Shown here piece by piece: positions 1-7,359 of a DNA stretch of 64,000 nucleotides. Position numbers and translations under genes: made by a program. How positions within the stretch are numbered: position 1 is the first letter of the stretch; each line of letters begins with the position of its first letter. The DNA is taken from the NCBI GenBank assembly GCA_963812965.1, contig CAWEXG010000005.1, positions 1 to 64,000 on the forward strand, read 5' to 3'. The DNA is from DASXMT01 sp963812965 (GTDB lineage: Bacteria; Actinomycetota; Acidimicrobiia; Acidimicrobiales; RAAP-2). The notes under the pieces are model-generated. The model saw only the letters and a list, made by a program, of their open reading frames with translations. It did no database searches and was not told where the DNA came from.

Positions 1-35
1 GGTCCCCCGCCCCCTAACCCCGGACGGGGGGCCAC
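1..35. repeat. 35-bp dispersed hairpin repeat, copy A
   Basis: The first 35 bases recur exactly at 38830-38864 in the same orientation. The ends are complementary: GGTCCCCCG pairs with CGGGGGGCC (one G-U pair), leaving a C-rich loop of about 17 nt. No T-tract follows, so it is not a simple terminator. The window begins at the first base of the repeat, so its true left edge cannot be seen. Confidence 0.8.
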
Positions 36-333
36 ACTATCTATCTGACAAGCATTCCTGCTTATCCGCCGTCTCCAGATATCCGGTCCAATCTCGCTAG
101 TGCCCGCCGGAGCATCGGCCGAGAACGTTGCGGTAGCGGGTCCTTCGGGAGAACTCGTCGTCGCTGCAGCTCATCGGAGAGATCCTGGAGCGCACTCACT
201 ATCTCGTCCCGGTTCATCAGACGCTCTCCAACTCCTCTTTGGCAGCGAGCACACCGTGCCGGACAAACGCCCGGGGGCTTCTCTCGCTACACCGACCTGA
301 TTGGGCTCAGCGATCCTGCCGGTCCCAGCAGGC
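36..333. other. Non-coding stretch before the P450 gene
   Basis: I see no convincing gene. Short open frames here lack a ribosome binding site and recognisable protein features. A 13-bp direct repeat (GGCTCAGCGATCC) lies at 304-316 and 331-343; the second copy covers the stop codon of the P450 gene. Confidence 0.5.
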
Positions 334-1530
334 TCAGCGATCCCATCGGACCCGGAGGTGGCGGACCGACCGCAAGATTGCTCCTGTGGGCTCGTCCGCC
401 TCGACGAGGCGCAGAGCAGGGAGTCGTTCGATGACGGCTTCCAGCGCGACCAAGAGTTGTTGGCGGGCCAGATGGATGCCGGGGCAGTACTTCGAGCCGA
501 ACCCGAAGCTGATGGTGGCATTTTCGTCACGGTCGATGTCGAACTGGTCGGGGTGGGCGAACACCTCCGGATCTCGGTTCGCCGCTGCGAGGGCGGCCAG
601 CACCAGTGCACCTCGAGGAACCTCGATGCCGGCGACCGCGCCACCGTTCGGAGCCAGGCGAGGCAGCGTTGCCACCGGGGGTTCGTAGCGGAGTGCCTCC
701 CGTACGATCAGGGGTCGGGATGCGGGATCGAGGCGGGCACGCTCGTACAGTCCTGGCTCGGTGAGGAGGAGCCGCATGAGGCTGCTCATCGCATCCGAGG
801 TCGTGGTGGCGCCCACCGCATACAGCAGCCGAACGTGGGAGTAGATCTCGTCGTCCGTCATGCGGACACCGTCACGCTCGGCCGTCAGCAGATGCGAGAG
901 GACGTCGTCACTGGGCTGTCGTCGGCGCTCCTCGACGTGCGGCTGGAGGAACTTGGTCACTTCTGCAGCGGCGGCCAACGCTGTATCGGGAGTGGCCGGA
1001 TAGCTGAGTAGGGAGAGCGCCCAGCTTCGTTGGCGGTCCTCGGTACCCACCGGTAGCCCGAGCTTGCGGCTGATGGCCCAGAACGGAAGCACGCCGGTGA
1101 GCTCCTCCACCAGATCGACCTCGCCCTTATCGACGAACCGATCGATGACCTCGTGAGCGAGCGGGACCAGCTCGGTGTCCACGAATGCGGTGGTGGCACG
1201 GGAGCGGAAGGCTGGGGTCGCCAACTGGCGATAGAGATCGTGCTCTTCGCCGTCCATGCTGATGAAGGTTCTGCCGACGGCCGGCTCGACCTGGAACCGG
1301 TAGACCGGGCCGCCGGGGAACTGCTCCTGGTCACCGAAGAACGCTCGGATGTCCTCGTAGCCCGTCAGGAGGAGGGCGGGGACTCCGAAGATGGTCGATG
1401 TGGCGAGCCGGCCGGTGCTGCGGGCCGTACTGAAGAGCCGGTGCAGTTGGTCCCCTGGCAGGAGCTCAAGCGCGAGGTCCGTGGTGGCCGGGGAGCCGTG
1501 TCCACGTGCGTTGGTCACCTCGGTGCTCAC
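334..1530 (-). CDS. Cytochrome P450
   Basis: A heme-thiolate monooxygenase of 398 residues, the usual size for a soluble bacterial P450. The ExxR motif is EALR at 278-281 and the heme loop FGFGSKYCPG places the cysteine ligand at 349. The I-helix oxygen-activation motif reads VGATTT (239-244), so the usual Asp/Glu before the conserved Thr is a Thr. The start is GTG with AGGAG just upstream. It is divergent from the PPK2 gene. The substrate cannot be told; steroid-type genes and a 3Fe-4S-type ferredoxin lie elsewhere in the window, but no redox partner is adjacent. Family certain, substrate unknown. Confidence 0.93.
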   Translation of the reverse strand: MSTEVTNARGHGSPATTDLALELLPGDQLHRLFSTARSTGRLATSTIFGVPALLLTGYEDIRAFFGDQEQFPGGPVYRFQVEPAVGRTFISMDGEEHDLYRQLATPAFRSRATTAFVDTELVPLAHEVIDRFVDKGEVDLVEELTGVLPFWAISRKLGLPVGTEDRQRSWALSLLSYPATPDTALAAAAEVTKFLQPHVEERRRQPSDDVLSHLLTAERDGVRMTDDEIYSHVRLLYAVGATTTSDAMSSLMRLLLTEPGLYERARLDPASRPLIVREALRYEPPVATLPRLAPNGGAVAGIEVPRGALVLAALAAANRDPEVFAHPDQFDIDRDENATISFGFGSKYCPGIHLARQQLLVALEAVIERLPALRLVEADEPTGAILRSVRHLRVRWDR

Positions 1531-1610
1531 GACTCCTAGTCTGTCCGACAGATGAGCCGCCTATCGCGCCGCTCAGGTGAACGAACCGGTCGTAGGCCAT
1601 AGTGGGGCGC

Positions 1611-2531
1611 ATGGATCAACGGCTTCAGTACGTCGAGGACCTCATTCGTCCGCTCAAGGCACCACCGGACCGGACGGTGAAGCTCGACCGTGACTTCGAT
1701 CCGGGCTACACCGACGGGGCGATCTCCCGACCGCAGGCTCAGACCTTGCTGGCTCAGGGGATCGAGTTGCTGGCCGAGTACCAGGAGCGGCTGGCGGCCG
1801 AAGCGACGCACGGTGTGCTCCTCGTTCTCCAGGCGCTCGACGCCGGCGGCAAGGACAGCACGATCAAGCACGTCATGAGCGGGATCAATCCCCAAGGCGT
1901 GGACGTGCACAGCTTTAAGCAGCCGTCGACAGAGGAGCTTGCCCACAACTATCTCTGGCGTTACCAGCGAGCGCTTCCCCAACGCGGTCGCATCGGCATC
2001 TTCAACCGCTCCCACTACGAGGAAGTGCTCGTGGTCCGGGTTCACACCGAGCTGCTGGAGCGACAGGGACTGCCCGACTCAGTGCTCGACGGGAACGTCT
2101 GGCGGCAGCGCTATCGGGAGATCAACGAGTGGGAGCGCCATCTCGTTGACAACGGCATACAGGTCGTCAAGATCTTCCTCAACCTGTCCAAACGCGAGCA
2201 GGCAAGGCGGTTTCTGAAGCGCATCGATCATCCCGAGAAGGGCTGGAAGTTCTCGCCGAGTGACATCGAGGAGCGCCAGTACTGGGACGACTACCAGCAG
2301 GCCTTCGAAAAGATGCTCAACCACACGAGCACGGAGTGGGCTCCCTGGTACGTCGTTCCTGCCGACCATAAGTGGTTCGCCCGTCTGGCCACGGCTGGAG
2401 TGCTGGTGCAGGCTCTCGCCGATATAGACCCCCAGTATCCAAAGGTCGACCCAGCAATCCGCCAACAGATGGTGGAGGCCAGGGTCGAGCTCGCCGCCGA
2501 GCTTTCGGACAAAGAGAACGCCACCGGTTAG
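1611..2531 (+). CDS. ppk2: Polyphosphate kinase 2 family (PPK2) phosphotransferase
   Basis: A cytoplasmic enzyme that transfers phosphate between polyphosphate and nucleotides. It has the PPK2 Walker A-like segment LDAGGKDST followed by the strongly conserved IKHVMSGINPQGV region, the Walker B-like NRSHYE segment and a basic lid (REQARRFLKR). Length of about 306 residues fits single-domain PPK2 proteins. The start may be ATG at 1611 or the in-frame GTG at 1602; I chose ATG. Whether it prefers NDP or NMP cannot be settled by eye. It stands alone, divergent from the P450 gene. Confidence 0.92.
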   Translation: MDQRLQYVEDLIRPLKAPPDRTVKLDRDFDPGYTDGAISRPQAQTLLAQGIELLAEYQERLAAEATHGVLLVLQALDAGGKDSTIKHVMSGINPQGVDVHSFKQPSTEELAHNYLWRYQRALPQRGRIGIFNRSHYEEVLVVRVHTELLERQGLPDSVLDGNVWRQRYREINEWERHLVDNGIQVVKIFLNLSKREQARRFLKRIDHPEKGWKFSPSDIEERQYWDDYQQAFEKMLNHTSTEWAPWYVVPADHKWFARLATAGVLVQALADIDPQYPKVDPAIRQQMVEARVELAAELSDKENATG

Positions 2532-2676
2532 AGGCCTGCTCCCAGGGGTTCCCGGTCCCTACTTCCCCTCCACCGGCTCCCTTCTTCCCCACAGCTCCGC
2601 CCTCGGCTCCGGCCTCCAACCCTCTCCAACCTCCATCCCGCCCCTTCCCAAGTGAGCGTTACACCCTCCTGCCATC

Positions 2677-4230
2677 ATGGAGGACATGGCTCTGGCGGGC
2701 ACGCTCAACGAACAGAAGCTCAGTGAGCAGAAACACAGCAGACAGACAGCGGGCGACATTGAGAGGGATACCGATGACCCCGGTGTTACTCCCGATGCCT
2801 CCTTAGTCACCAATGCCATCTCTCTCCTCCAGGCCTTCGTCTCCTCGCTGGAGCCCGGTCGGTTCAGCGGTGACGACGCCGCTTCTCTGGTGGAGCGGTT
2901 CGCCGTTGGTGAGCGCCTGTGTTCGACCGGCAAGGCGTTGTGCGCCAAGCGGGTGGCCGAGACCAACCGCCATCAGCGTGAAGGCCACCGTTCCGCTGCC
3001 CAATGGTTGGCCGAGGTGACTGGGGAGTCCATGGGATCGGCCATCGGCTCCTTAGAGCTGGCTGGCCAGATGGAGGCTCATCCCGGGGTTGCAGACGCTG
3101 TGCGTCAGGGCACCCTCGCCCCTGTTCGGGCTCGCCAGGTGGCCGACGTGCTCGACGTGAACCCGGACAGCGAGCAGGAGCTGCTCCGATCAGCTCGTTC
3201 TGAGACCTTTCCCCAGTTGAAAGATCGGTGCGCACGGGCCAAAGCTGCCGCCAGATCACACGAGGACGAGCTGGCTGCTTACCAGCGCATTCGATCTTCT
3301 CGCTCTCTGCGTCATCACACCGAGCGAGACGGTGCCTTCTGTCTGGAGGCCCGGTTGACCCCTGACGCTGGTGCAGCCGTGCTCGCTGCTGTGGATGCCG
3401 CACGAAACACGATCTTTCATGAAGCTCGGCAGGCAGGTAGCCGAGAGCCGTTCGAGGCCTACGGCGCCGATGCCCTCGTGGCATTGGTCACCGGTACGGG
3501 GCGTCCAGGACGCCCGCAGCATCGCACGAAGGCCTCTCGGCTCAATGGTGACGATCCCGGATACGACGATGCTGGCACCGGGGATGACGATGGGCCCGTT
3601 CCCGTCGATCTTCCTCGTGCCACCATCCACCTGCGGGTCGACCTGGCTGCGCTTCGGCGAGGACACACGGAATCTGGTGAGTGCTGCGAGATCCCCGGGG
3701 TTGGTCCCGTGCCCATCGACGTGGCCAGATCGCTCATGGGCGAAGCCATCTTGAAGCTGGTCATCACAAGGGGTGCCGATATCGCAACCGTGTGTCATCT
3801 GGGACGTGCCATCCCTGCCCCGATCCGCACGGCACTTATCGAACGAGACGAGACGTGTGTGGTGCCGGGATGCGACGTACGGCACGGTCTGGAGATCGAC
3901 CACCGCATCGTCCCGTTTGCCGAAGGGGGTGAGACAGCTCTGTGGAACCTTGCCCGCCTTTGCCACCATCACCACTACCTACGTACTCACAGAGGGTTCG
4001 AGCTGAAGGGAGAGCCGGGGGCCTGGGAGTGGGTCCCACCAGCTCGGTGGCCGACACCCGGTGGACGAACGACAGGCGAACGGACAGAAGGATCCGGGTC
4101 GGATCCGCCTGGTGATCTCCACCCACCAGGTCCTGGCAACGTTCCTGGCACTGGCACTGGCACTGGCACTGGCACTGGCACTGGCACTGGCACTGGCAGC
4201 GATGAGGGCCAGCTCTTCCAGTTGGAGTGA
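2677..4230 (+). CDS. DUF222 / HNH endonuclease (13E12 repeat family)
   Basis: A 517-residue protein of the multicopy actinobacterial DUF222-HNH family. The N-terminal two thirds is DUF222-like; the HNH nuclease fold is near residues 390-440 (CVVPGCD, then GLEIDHRIVPFAEGGET, then NLARLCHHHH). It carries the conserved D-H pair, Asn and final His expected of an active HNH site. The C-terminus ends in eight Gly-Thr dipeptides coded by a perfect hexanucleotide repeat. Members of this family are often mobile or variable; their cellular role is not established. ATG at 2677 is used; an in-frame ATG lies at 2686. Confidence 0.9.
   Translation: MEDMALAGTLNEQKLSEQKHSRQTAGDIERDTDDPGVTPDASLVTNAISLLQAFVSSLEPGRFSGDDAASLVERFAVGERLCSTGKALCAKRVAETNRHQREGHRSAAQWLAEVTGESMGSAIGSLELAGQMEAHPGVADAVRQGTLAPVRARQVADVLDVNPDSEQELLRSARSETFPQLKDRCARAKAAARSHEDELAAYQRIRSSRSLRHHTERDGAFCLEARLTPDAGAAVLAAVDAARNTIFHEARQAGSREPFEAYGADALVALVTGTGRPGRPQHRTKASRLNGDDPGYDDAGTGDDDGPVPVDLPRATIHLRVDLAALRRGHTESGECCEIPGVGPVPIDVARSLMGEAILKLVITRGADIATVCHLGRAIPAPIRTALIERDETCVVPGCDVRHGLEIDHRIVPFAEGGETALWNLARLCHHHHYLRTHRGFELKGEPGAWEWVPPARWPTPGGRTTGERTEGSGSDPPGDLHPPGPGNVPGTGTGTGTGTGTGTGTGSDEGQLFQLE
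4147..4198 (+). repeat. Hexanucleotide microsatellite (GGCACT)8 in the HNH gene
   Basis: Eight uninterrupted copies of GGCACT plus a partial ninth, coding Gly-Thr repeats. Because the unit is 6 bp, slippage would change the protein length by two residues without shifting the frame. Confidence 0.9.
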
Positions 4231-4425
4231 CCGGGCCCGGGTTCGGCCGCGGGCGAAAGCGTGATCTGTTGGCTGGCGTGGGAGCTGCTTGCAGCTTCCT
4301 CGTCCAGTCATCCCGGGTGTCGATGGCCCCCACAACCCCACAACCCACACCGACGATCGAACCGTGGGTCGTCCGGTTACCATCGAGGGAGACGTAGGAC
4401 ACGAGTCTCGACGAAGGGGTCTCCT

Positions 4426-4701
4426 GTGGTCGACGTGACGGAGTACGAGGCAGCAGAGCCCGGTGACGAGGGCTTCACGGACGCCGAGCTGACCGAGCTG
4501 GCGCTGGCATCTGAGATCGACCAACCGGTGGACGCGGACGCGGTTCCCTTGGCCGTGTACCTCTCCCAGGCGCCCAGTCCACTTCCCCAGTGGTACATGC
4601 CGGCGGTGATGGTGCGAAGTGGCGGCGGTCGTTGGCGGACCCCGGTCGTGCTCACCATCGTGTTCGCTTTCGTGCTTCTCGAAGCGCTGGGACTGATGTA
4701 A
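4426..4701 (+). CDS. Small single-pass membrane protein, unknown
   Basis: A 91-residue protein starting at GTG 4426, preceded by AAGGGG at a suitable distance. The N-terminal part is acidic (EAAEPGDEGFTDAELTELALA) and the C-terminus is one hydrophobic segment (TPVVLTIVFAFVLLEALGLM) ending at the last residue, so it is probably tail-anchored or has a short outside tail. An earlier in-frame start at 4261 would add an arginine-rich stretch that looks untranslated. I do not recognise a family. Confidence 0.5.
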   Translation: MVDVTEYEAAEPGDEGFTDAELTELALASEIDQPVDADAVPLAVYLSQAPSPLPQWYMPAVMVRSGGGRWRTPVVLTIVFAFVLLEALGLM

Positions 4702-4772
4702 TACCTACGGCCAGTTGGGTATCGGCTGACTGAGCTCTGCCGTTGACAGGTCGGTCCGCCTATCGTGCGGGC

Positions 4773-5603
4773 GTGGCCAGACGAGAGACCAGACGGCAGA
4801 CCCCACCCAACCGGTACGAGCTGCTGACGTGCTCGTGGAAGGGTCATGTCCTGGTGGGGACCGACGCCGCCGAGGTGACGCCGGCCGACTCGCTGCTCGT
4901 ACGCGAGATGGACGGCCTGCGCTGGTACCGGTGCCTTCGCTGTGACGCCTGGGTTCCCCGTGACCCGCCGGAGCATCCGGGTCGAGAATCGGTACCCACC
5001 AGAGGCGAGATCACCGTTCCCGATCGGGGACCAGTCTTACGTGACAAGTACGTACTGCGACTGATCGCCTTGGACCGAGCCGTGCACGTGCTCGTGTTCG
5101 GGTCTCTGTCCGTCCTGCTCTTCATCTTCGGTGCACACCACACCGCGTTTCAACGCGACGACAACGAGTTGATGAACGACCTGTCCGGAGGCGACCCGGC
5201 GTCGACCGATGTGCGCGGTGTTCTCGGTCACCTGAAGAACGTCTTCAAGTACACCCCGGCCCACCTCTACGAGCTGGGTCTCGTCTTGGCGTTCTACGCC
5301 GCTCTCGAGGCGACCGAGATGGTCGGCCTGTGGTTGGCCAAGCGCTGGGCGGAGTACCTGACGCTCATCTCCACGACGCTCTTCGTCCCGCTCGAGATCT
5401 ACGAGATCGTGGAACGGGCAAGCGTGCTCAAGGTGATCACCCTGGTGATCAACGTGGCCATCGTGGTCTACCTGTTGTTGGCCAAGCGCCTGTTCGGGCT
5501 GCGAGGAGGCCATCGTGCCGAGCAAGAGCGTCGACGTACCCTGAGCGGATGGGCAATTATCGAACAGAGCACGCCACGCGCACCTGGTGATCGTGAACCG
5601 TGA
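4773..5603 (+). CDS. DUF2127-like integral membrane protein
   Basis: About 276 residues. The N-terminal soluble part has a small zinc-ribbon-like CxxC (YRCLRCDAW); four hydrophobic segments follow, including VHVLVFGSLSVLLFIFG and a C-terminal VITLVINVAIVVYLLLAKRLFG. The layout, with EATEMVGLWLAKRWAEYLTL between segments, fits DUF2127. GTG 4773 is chosen; an upstream TTG at 4743 is possible. The 3' end overlaps by 47 bp the 3' end of the S4-domain gene on the other strand. Function unknown. Confidence 0.75.
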   Translation: MARRETRRQTPPNRYELLTCSWKGHVLVGTDAAEVTPADSLLVREMDGLRWYRCLRCDAWVPRDPPEHPGRESVPTRGEITVPDRGPVLRDKYVLRLIALDRAVHVLVFGSLSVLLFIFGAHHTAFQRDDNELMNDLSGGDPASTDVRGVLGHLKNVFKYTPAHLYELGLVLAFYAALEATEMVGLWLAKRWAEYLTLISTTLFVPLEIYEIVERASVLKVITLVINVAIVVYLLLAKRLFGLRGGHRAEQERRRTLSGWAIIEQSTPRAPGDREP

Positions 5604-5775
5604 CCACGTCGCCACGGTGTAGTTGGCGCCCCCGACGGGTTTCGGGTCGACCGTTGACGCGGACGGCGCCCTCGGCCACCAGCAGCCGAGCATCGGAGCC
5701 GGTGTCGATCAGGTTGGCCAGCTTCAGGAACTGACCCAGGCGGATCATCTCGTCGGTGATCGGTACATCGCGCAC
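5557..5775 (-). CDS. Small S4-domain RNA-binding protein (YbcJ-like)
   Basis: A 72-residue protein that is almost entirely one S4 fold: IRLGQFLKLANLIDTGSDARLLVAEGAVRVNGR then RRGRQLHRGDVV. This arrangement is typical of stand-alone S4 proteins thought to bind structured RNA. GTG at 5775 gives the family's usual length and start (VRDVPITDEMIRLG). It is divergent from the SDR gene at 5839 with only 63 bp between, so they may share a promoter region. Confidence 0.8.
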   Translation of the reverse strand: MRDVPITDEMIRLGQFLKLANLIDTGSDARLLVAEGAVRVNGRPETRRGRQLHRGDVVTVHDHQVRVACSVR

Positions 5776-5838
5776 GCCATCATCATCCTCGATGCCGGCA
5801 TGCTGGTCGACCCGAACGGTGAAAAGATACTGATCACC

Positions 5839-6618
5839 ATGGGAACGATCGCCATTACCGGATCGGCGGGAGGCATCGGGATTGCCACCCGCCATCTGCT
5901 CGAGTCCGACGGCCATCGAGTCATCGGCGTGGACGTTCGGGACGCGGAGGTGATCGCCGATCTGTCCACTGACGTCGGTCGTCAGGCCATGGTGGACGAG
6001 GTGACTCGGGCGGCCAACGGCGTTCTCGACGGCGTCGTCGCCGGGGCGGGGATCGCCGAAGGAGACGGTGACGCCGTGGTGTCGACCAACTACTTCGGGG
6101 CTGTCGCCACCCTCGCCGGTCTTCGCTCGCTCCTCGAACGGGGTTCGTCGCCGAGCGTGGTGGCCATCGGGTCCAACTCGTGCAGCACGCAGCCAGGACT
6201 GCCCGTCGACGTTGTGGAAGCATGTCTGGCGGACGATGAGTCGACGGCTCGGGAAGCGGCGGCACGCAATGCCATCGCTTCTTACGGTGCGTCGAAGCTC
6301 GCCCTCGCTCGTTGGGTCCGCCGCGCCGCGGTCACTCCCGAGTGGGTGGGCGCAGGAGTACGCCTCAACGCCATCGCGCCGGGGCCGATTCATACTCCGA
6401 TGACCGCGGACAGTATGGAGTTCATCCTGAACATCCCCGACGTGTTCCCCGTTCCCCAACAGCGGGCCGGCCAGCCCGAAGATGTCGCCGGTCTCCTGGG
6501 ATACCTCTTGTCTTCTCAGGCCAGCTTCTTCTGCGGTTCGGTGGTGTACATGGACGGTGGCACCGACGCGGCGCTTCGGGGGGACGAGTGGCCTGCCTCA
6601 TTGTCTCCGGGCACGTGA
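5839..6618 (+). CDS. SDR, 3-alpha-hydroxysteroid dehydrogenase-like
   Basis: A 259-residue NAD(P)-dependent oxidoreductase. The nucleotide-binding ITGSAGGIGIATR is at the N-terminus; the catalytic YGASK follows a conserved Ser (IGSNSCSTQ). The stretch GHRVIGVDVRDAEVIADLS and the VVSTNYFGAV segment closely resemble, from memory, the Comamonas 3-alpha-hydroxysteroid dehydrogenase/carbonyl reductase group. Start at ATG 5839 puts the Rossmann strand at residue 3. Its stop overlaps the start of the DUF2231 gene (GTGA), suggesting coupling. Steroid specificity is inferred from family resemblance only. Confidence 0.85.
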   Translation: MGTIAITGSAGGIGIATRHLLESDGHRVIGVDVRDAEVIADLSTDVGRQAMVDEVTRAANGVLDGVVAGAGIAEGDGDAVVSTNYFGAVATLAGLRSLLERGSSPSVVAIGSNSCSTQPGLPVDVVEACLADDESTAREAAARNAIASYGASKLALARWVRRAAVTPEWVGAGVRLNAIAPGPIHTPMTADSMEFILNIPDVFPVPQQRAGQPEDVAGLLGYLLSSQASFFCGSVVYMDGGTDAALRGDEWPASLSPGT

Positions 6619-7250
6619 GACGTCCTGGAGCGCTCGCCGGTGGGCATCGTGAGCCGGTGGCTCTCGCTGAGCTGCTCGCCTCGGTGGCCGACCGGATCGA
6701 GCGTGCCGAGGTGCTCGATGTCGTAGCGGCTCCTGTCCGTGACCAAGCATGTCGTCTCCTCCGTTCCGATCGTCTCCAGGATCTCCTGCGTGCCGCCGGT
6801 CTCGGTCACGCCGCTCACCCCGTTCTCGTCGACCTGCCGATCGGCTGTTGGACCAGCGCGATGATCCTGGACTTCACCGGTCGGGGCCAACGCAAGGCTG
6901 CCCGGCGACTGGTCGGTGTCGGTGTGCTCACCGCCATTCCGGCTGTGGCCTCCGGGCTGTCCGACTGGACGGACACGGAAGGACCGGCCCAGCGGGTGGG
7001 GCTGGTGCACGCCAGCCTCAACGCCACGGCCGTCGCCTGTTACACCGTGTCGTGGTGGGCCAGACGTCGTGGTGGGTTGGCCGGACAGGGCTGGTCCCTC
7101 GCCGGAGCGACGGTGGCTACCGGCGCCGGTTGGTTGGGCGGCCACCTGGCATTCAGTCTCGGCGTAGGTGTCGACGCTGGTGCGTTCGACCAGAGCCAGA
7201 AGCACTCAAGACCAGAAGGGCCAGGGCCGACCGAGGGTGTGAAGCCGTAA
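6615..7250 (+). CDS. DUF2231 membrane protein
   Basis: A 211-residue protein with the DUF2231 signature GHAAHPVLVDLPIGCWTSAMILD and about four membrane segments. GTG at 6615 overlaps the SDR stop codon as GTGA. The first ~70 residues are soluble. A His-Pro in the first membrane segment is typical of the family, which is often discussed as a heme or redox membrane module, without firm proof. Function unknown. Confidence 0.75.
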   Translation: MRRPGALAGGHREPVALAELLASVADRIERAEVLDVVAAPVRDQACRLLRSDRLQDLLRAAGLGHAAHPVLVDLPIGCWTSAMILDFTGRGQRKAARRLVGVGVLTAIPAVASGLSDWTDTEGPAQRVGLVHASLNATAVACYTVSWWARRRGGLAGQGWSLAGATVATGAGWLGGHLAFSLGVGVDAGAFDQSQKHSRPEGPGPTEGVKP

Positions 7251-7359
7251 CACGACGGGGGAGCGGGGAGGGGATGGTCCAGAGGAGCAGATCGGCTGTC
7301 GCATCCGCTTCGAGCCCAGATCCTCATGCAGCAGGGCGAGATCGTGAACCTCGGCCCAG

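Noticed and set aside
301..1011. Plus-strand open frame over the P450 gene
   Set aside because: Antisense shadow of the P450 coding frame; no domain or start signal.
4061..4264. Leu-Ala repeat frame and Gln-Cys repeat frames over the microsatellite
   Set aside because: They are other-frame readings of the GGCACT repeat inside the HNH gene.
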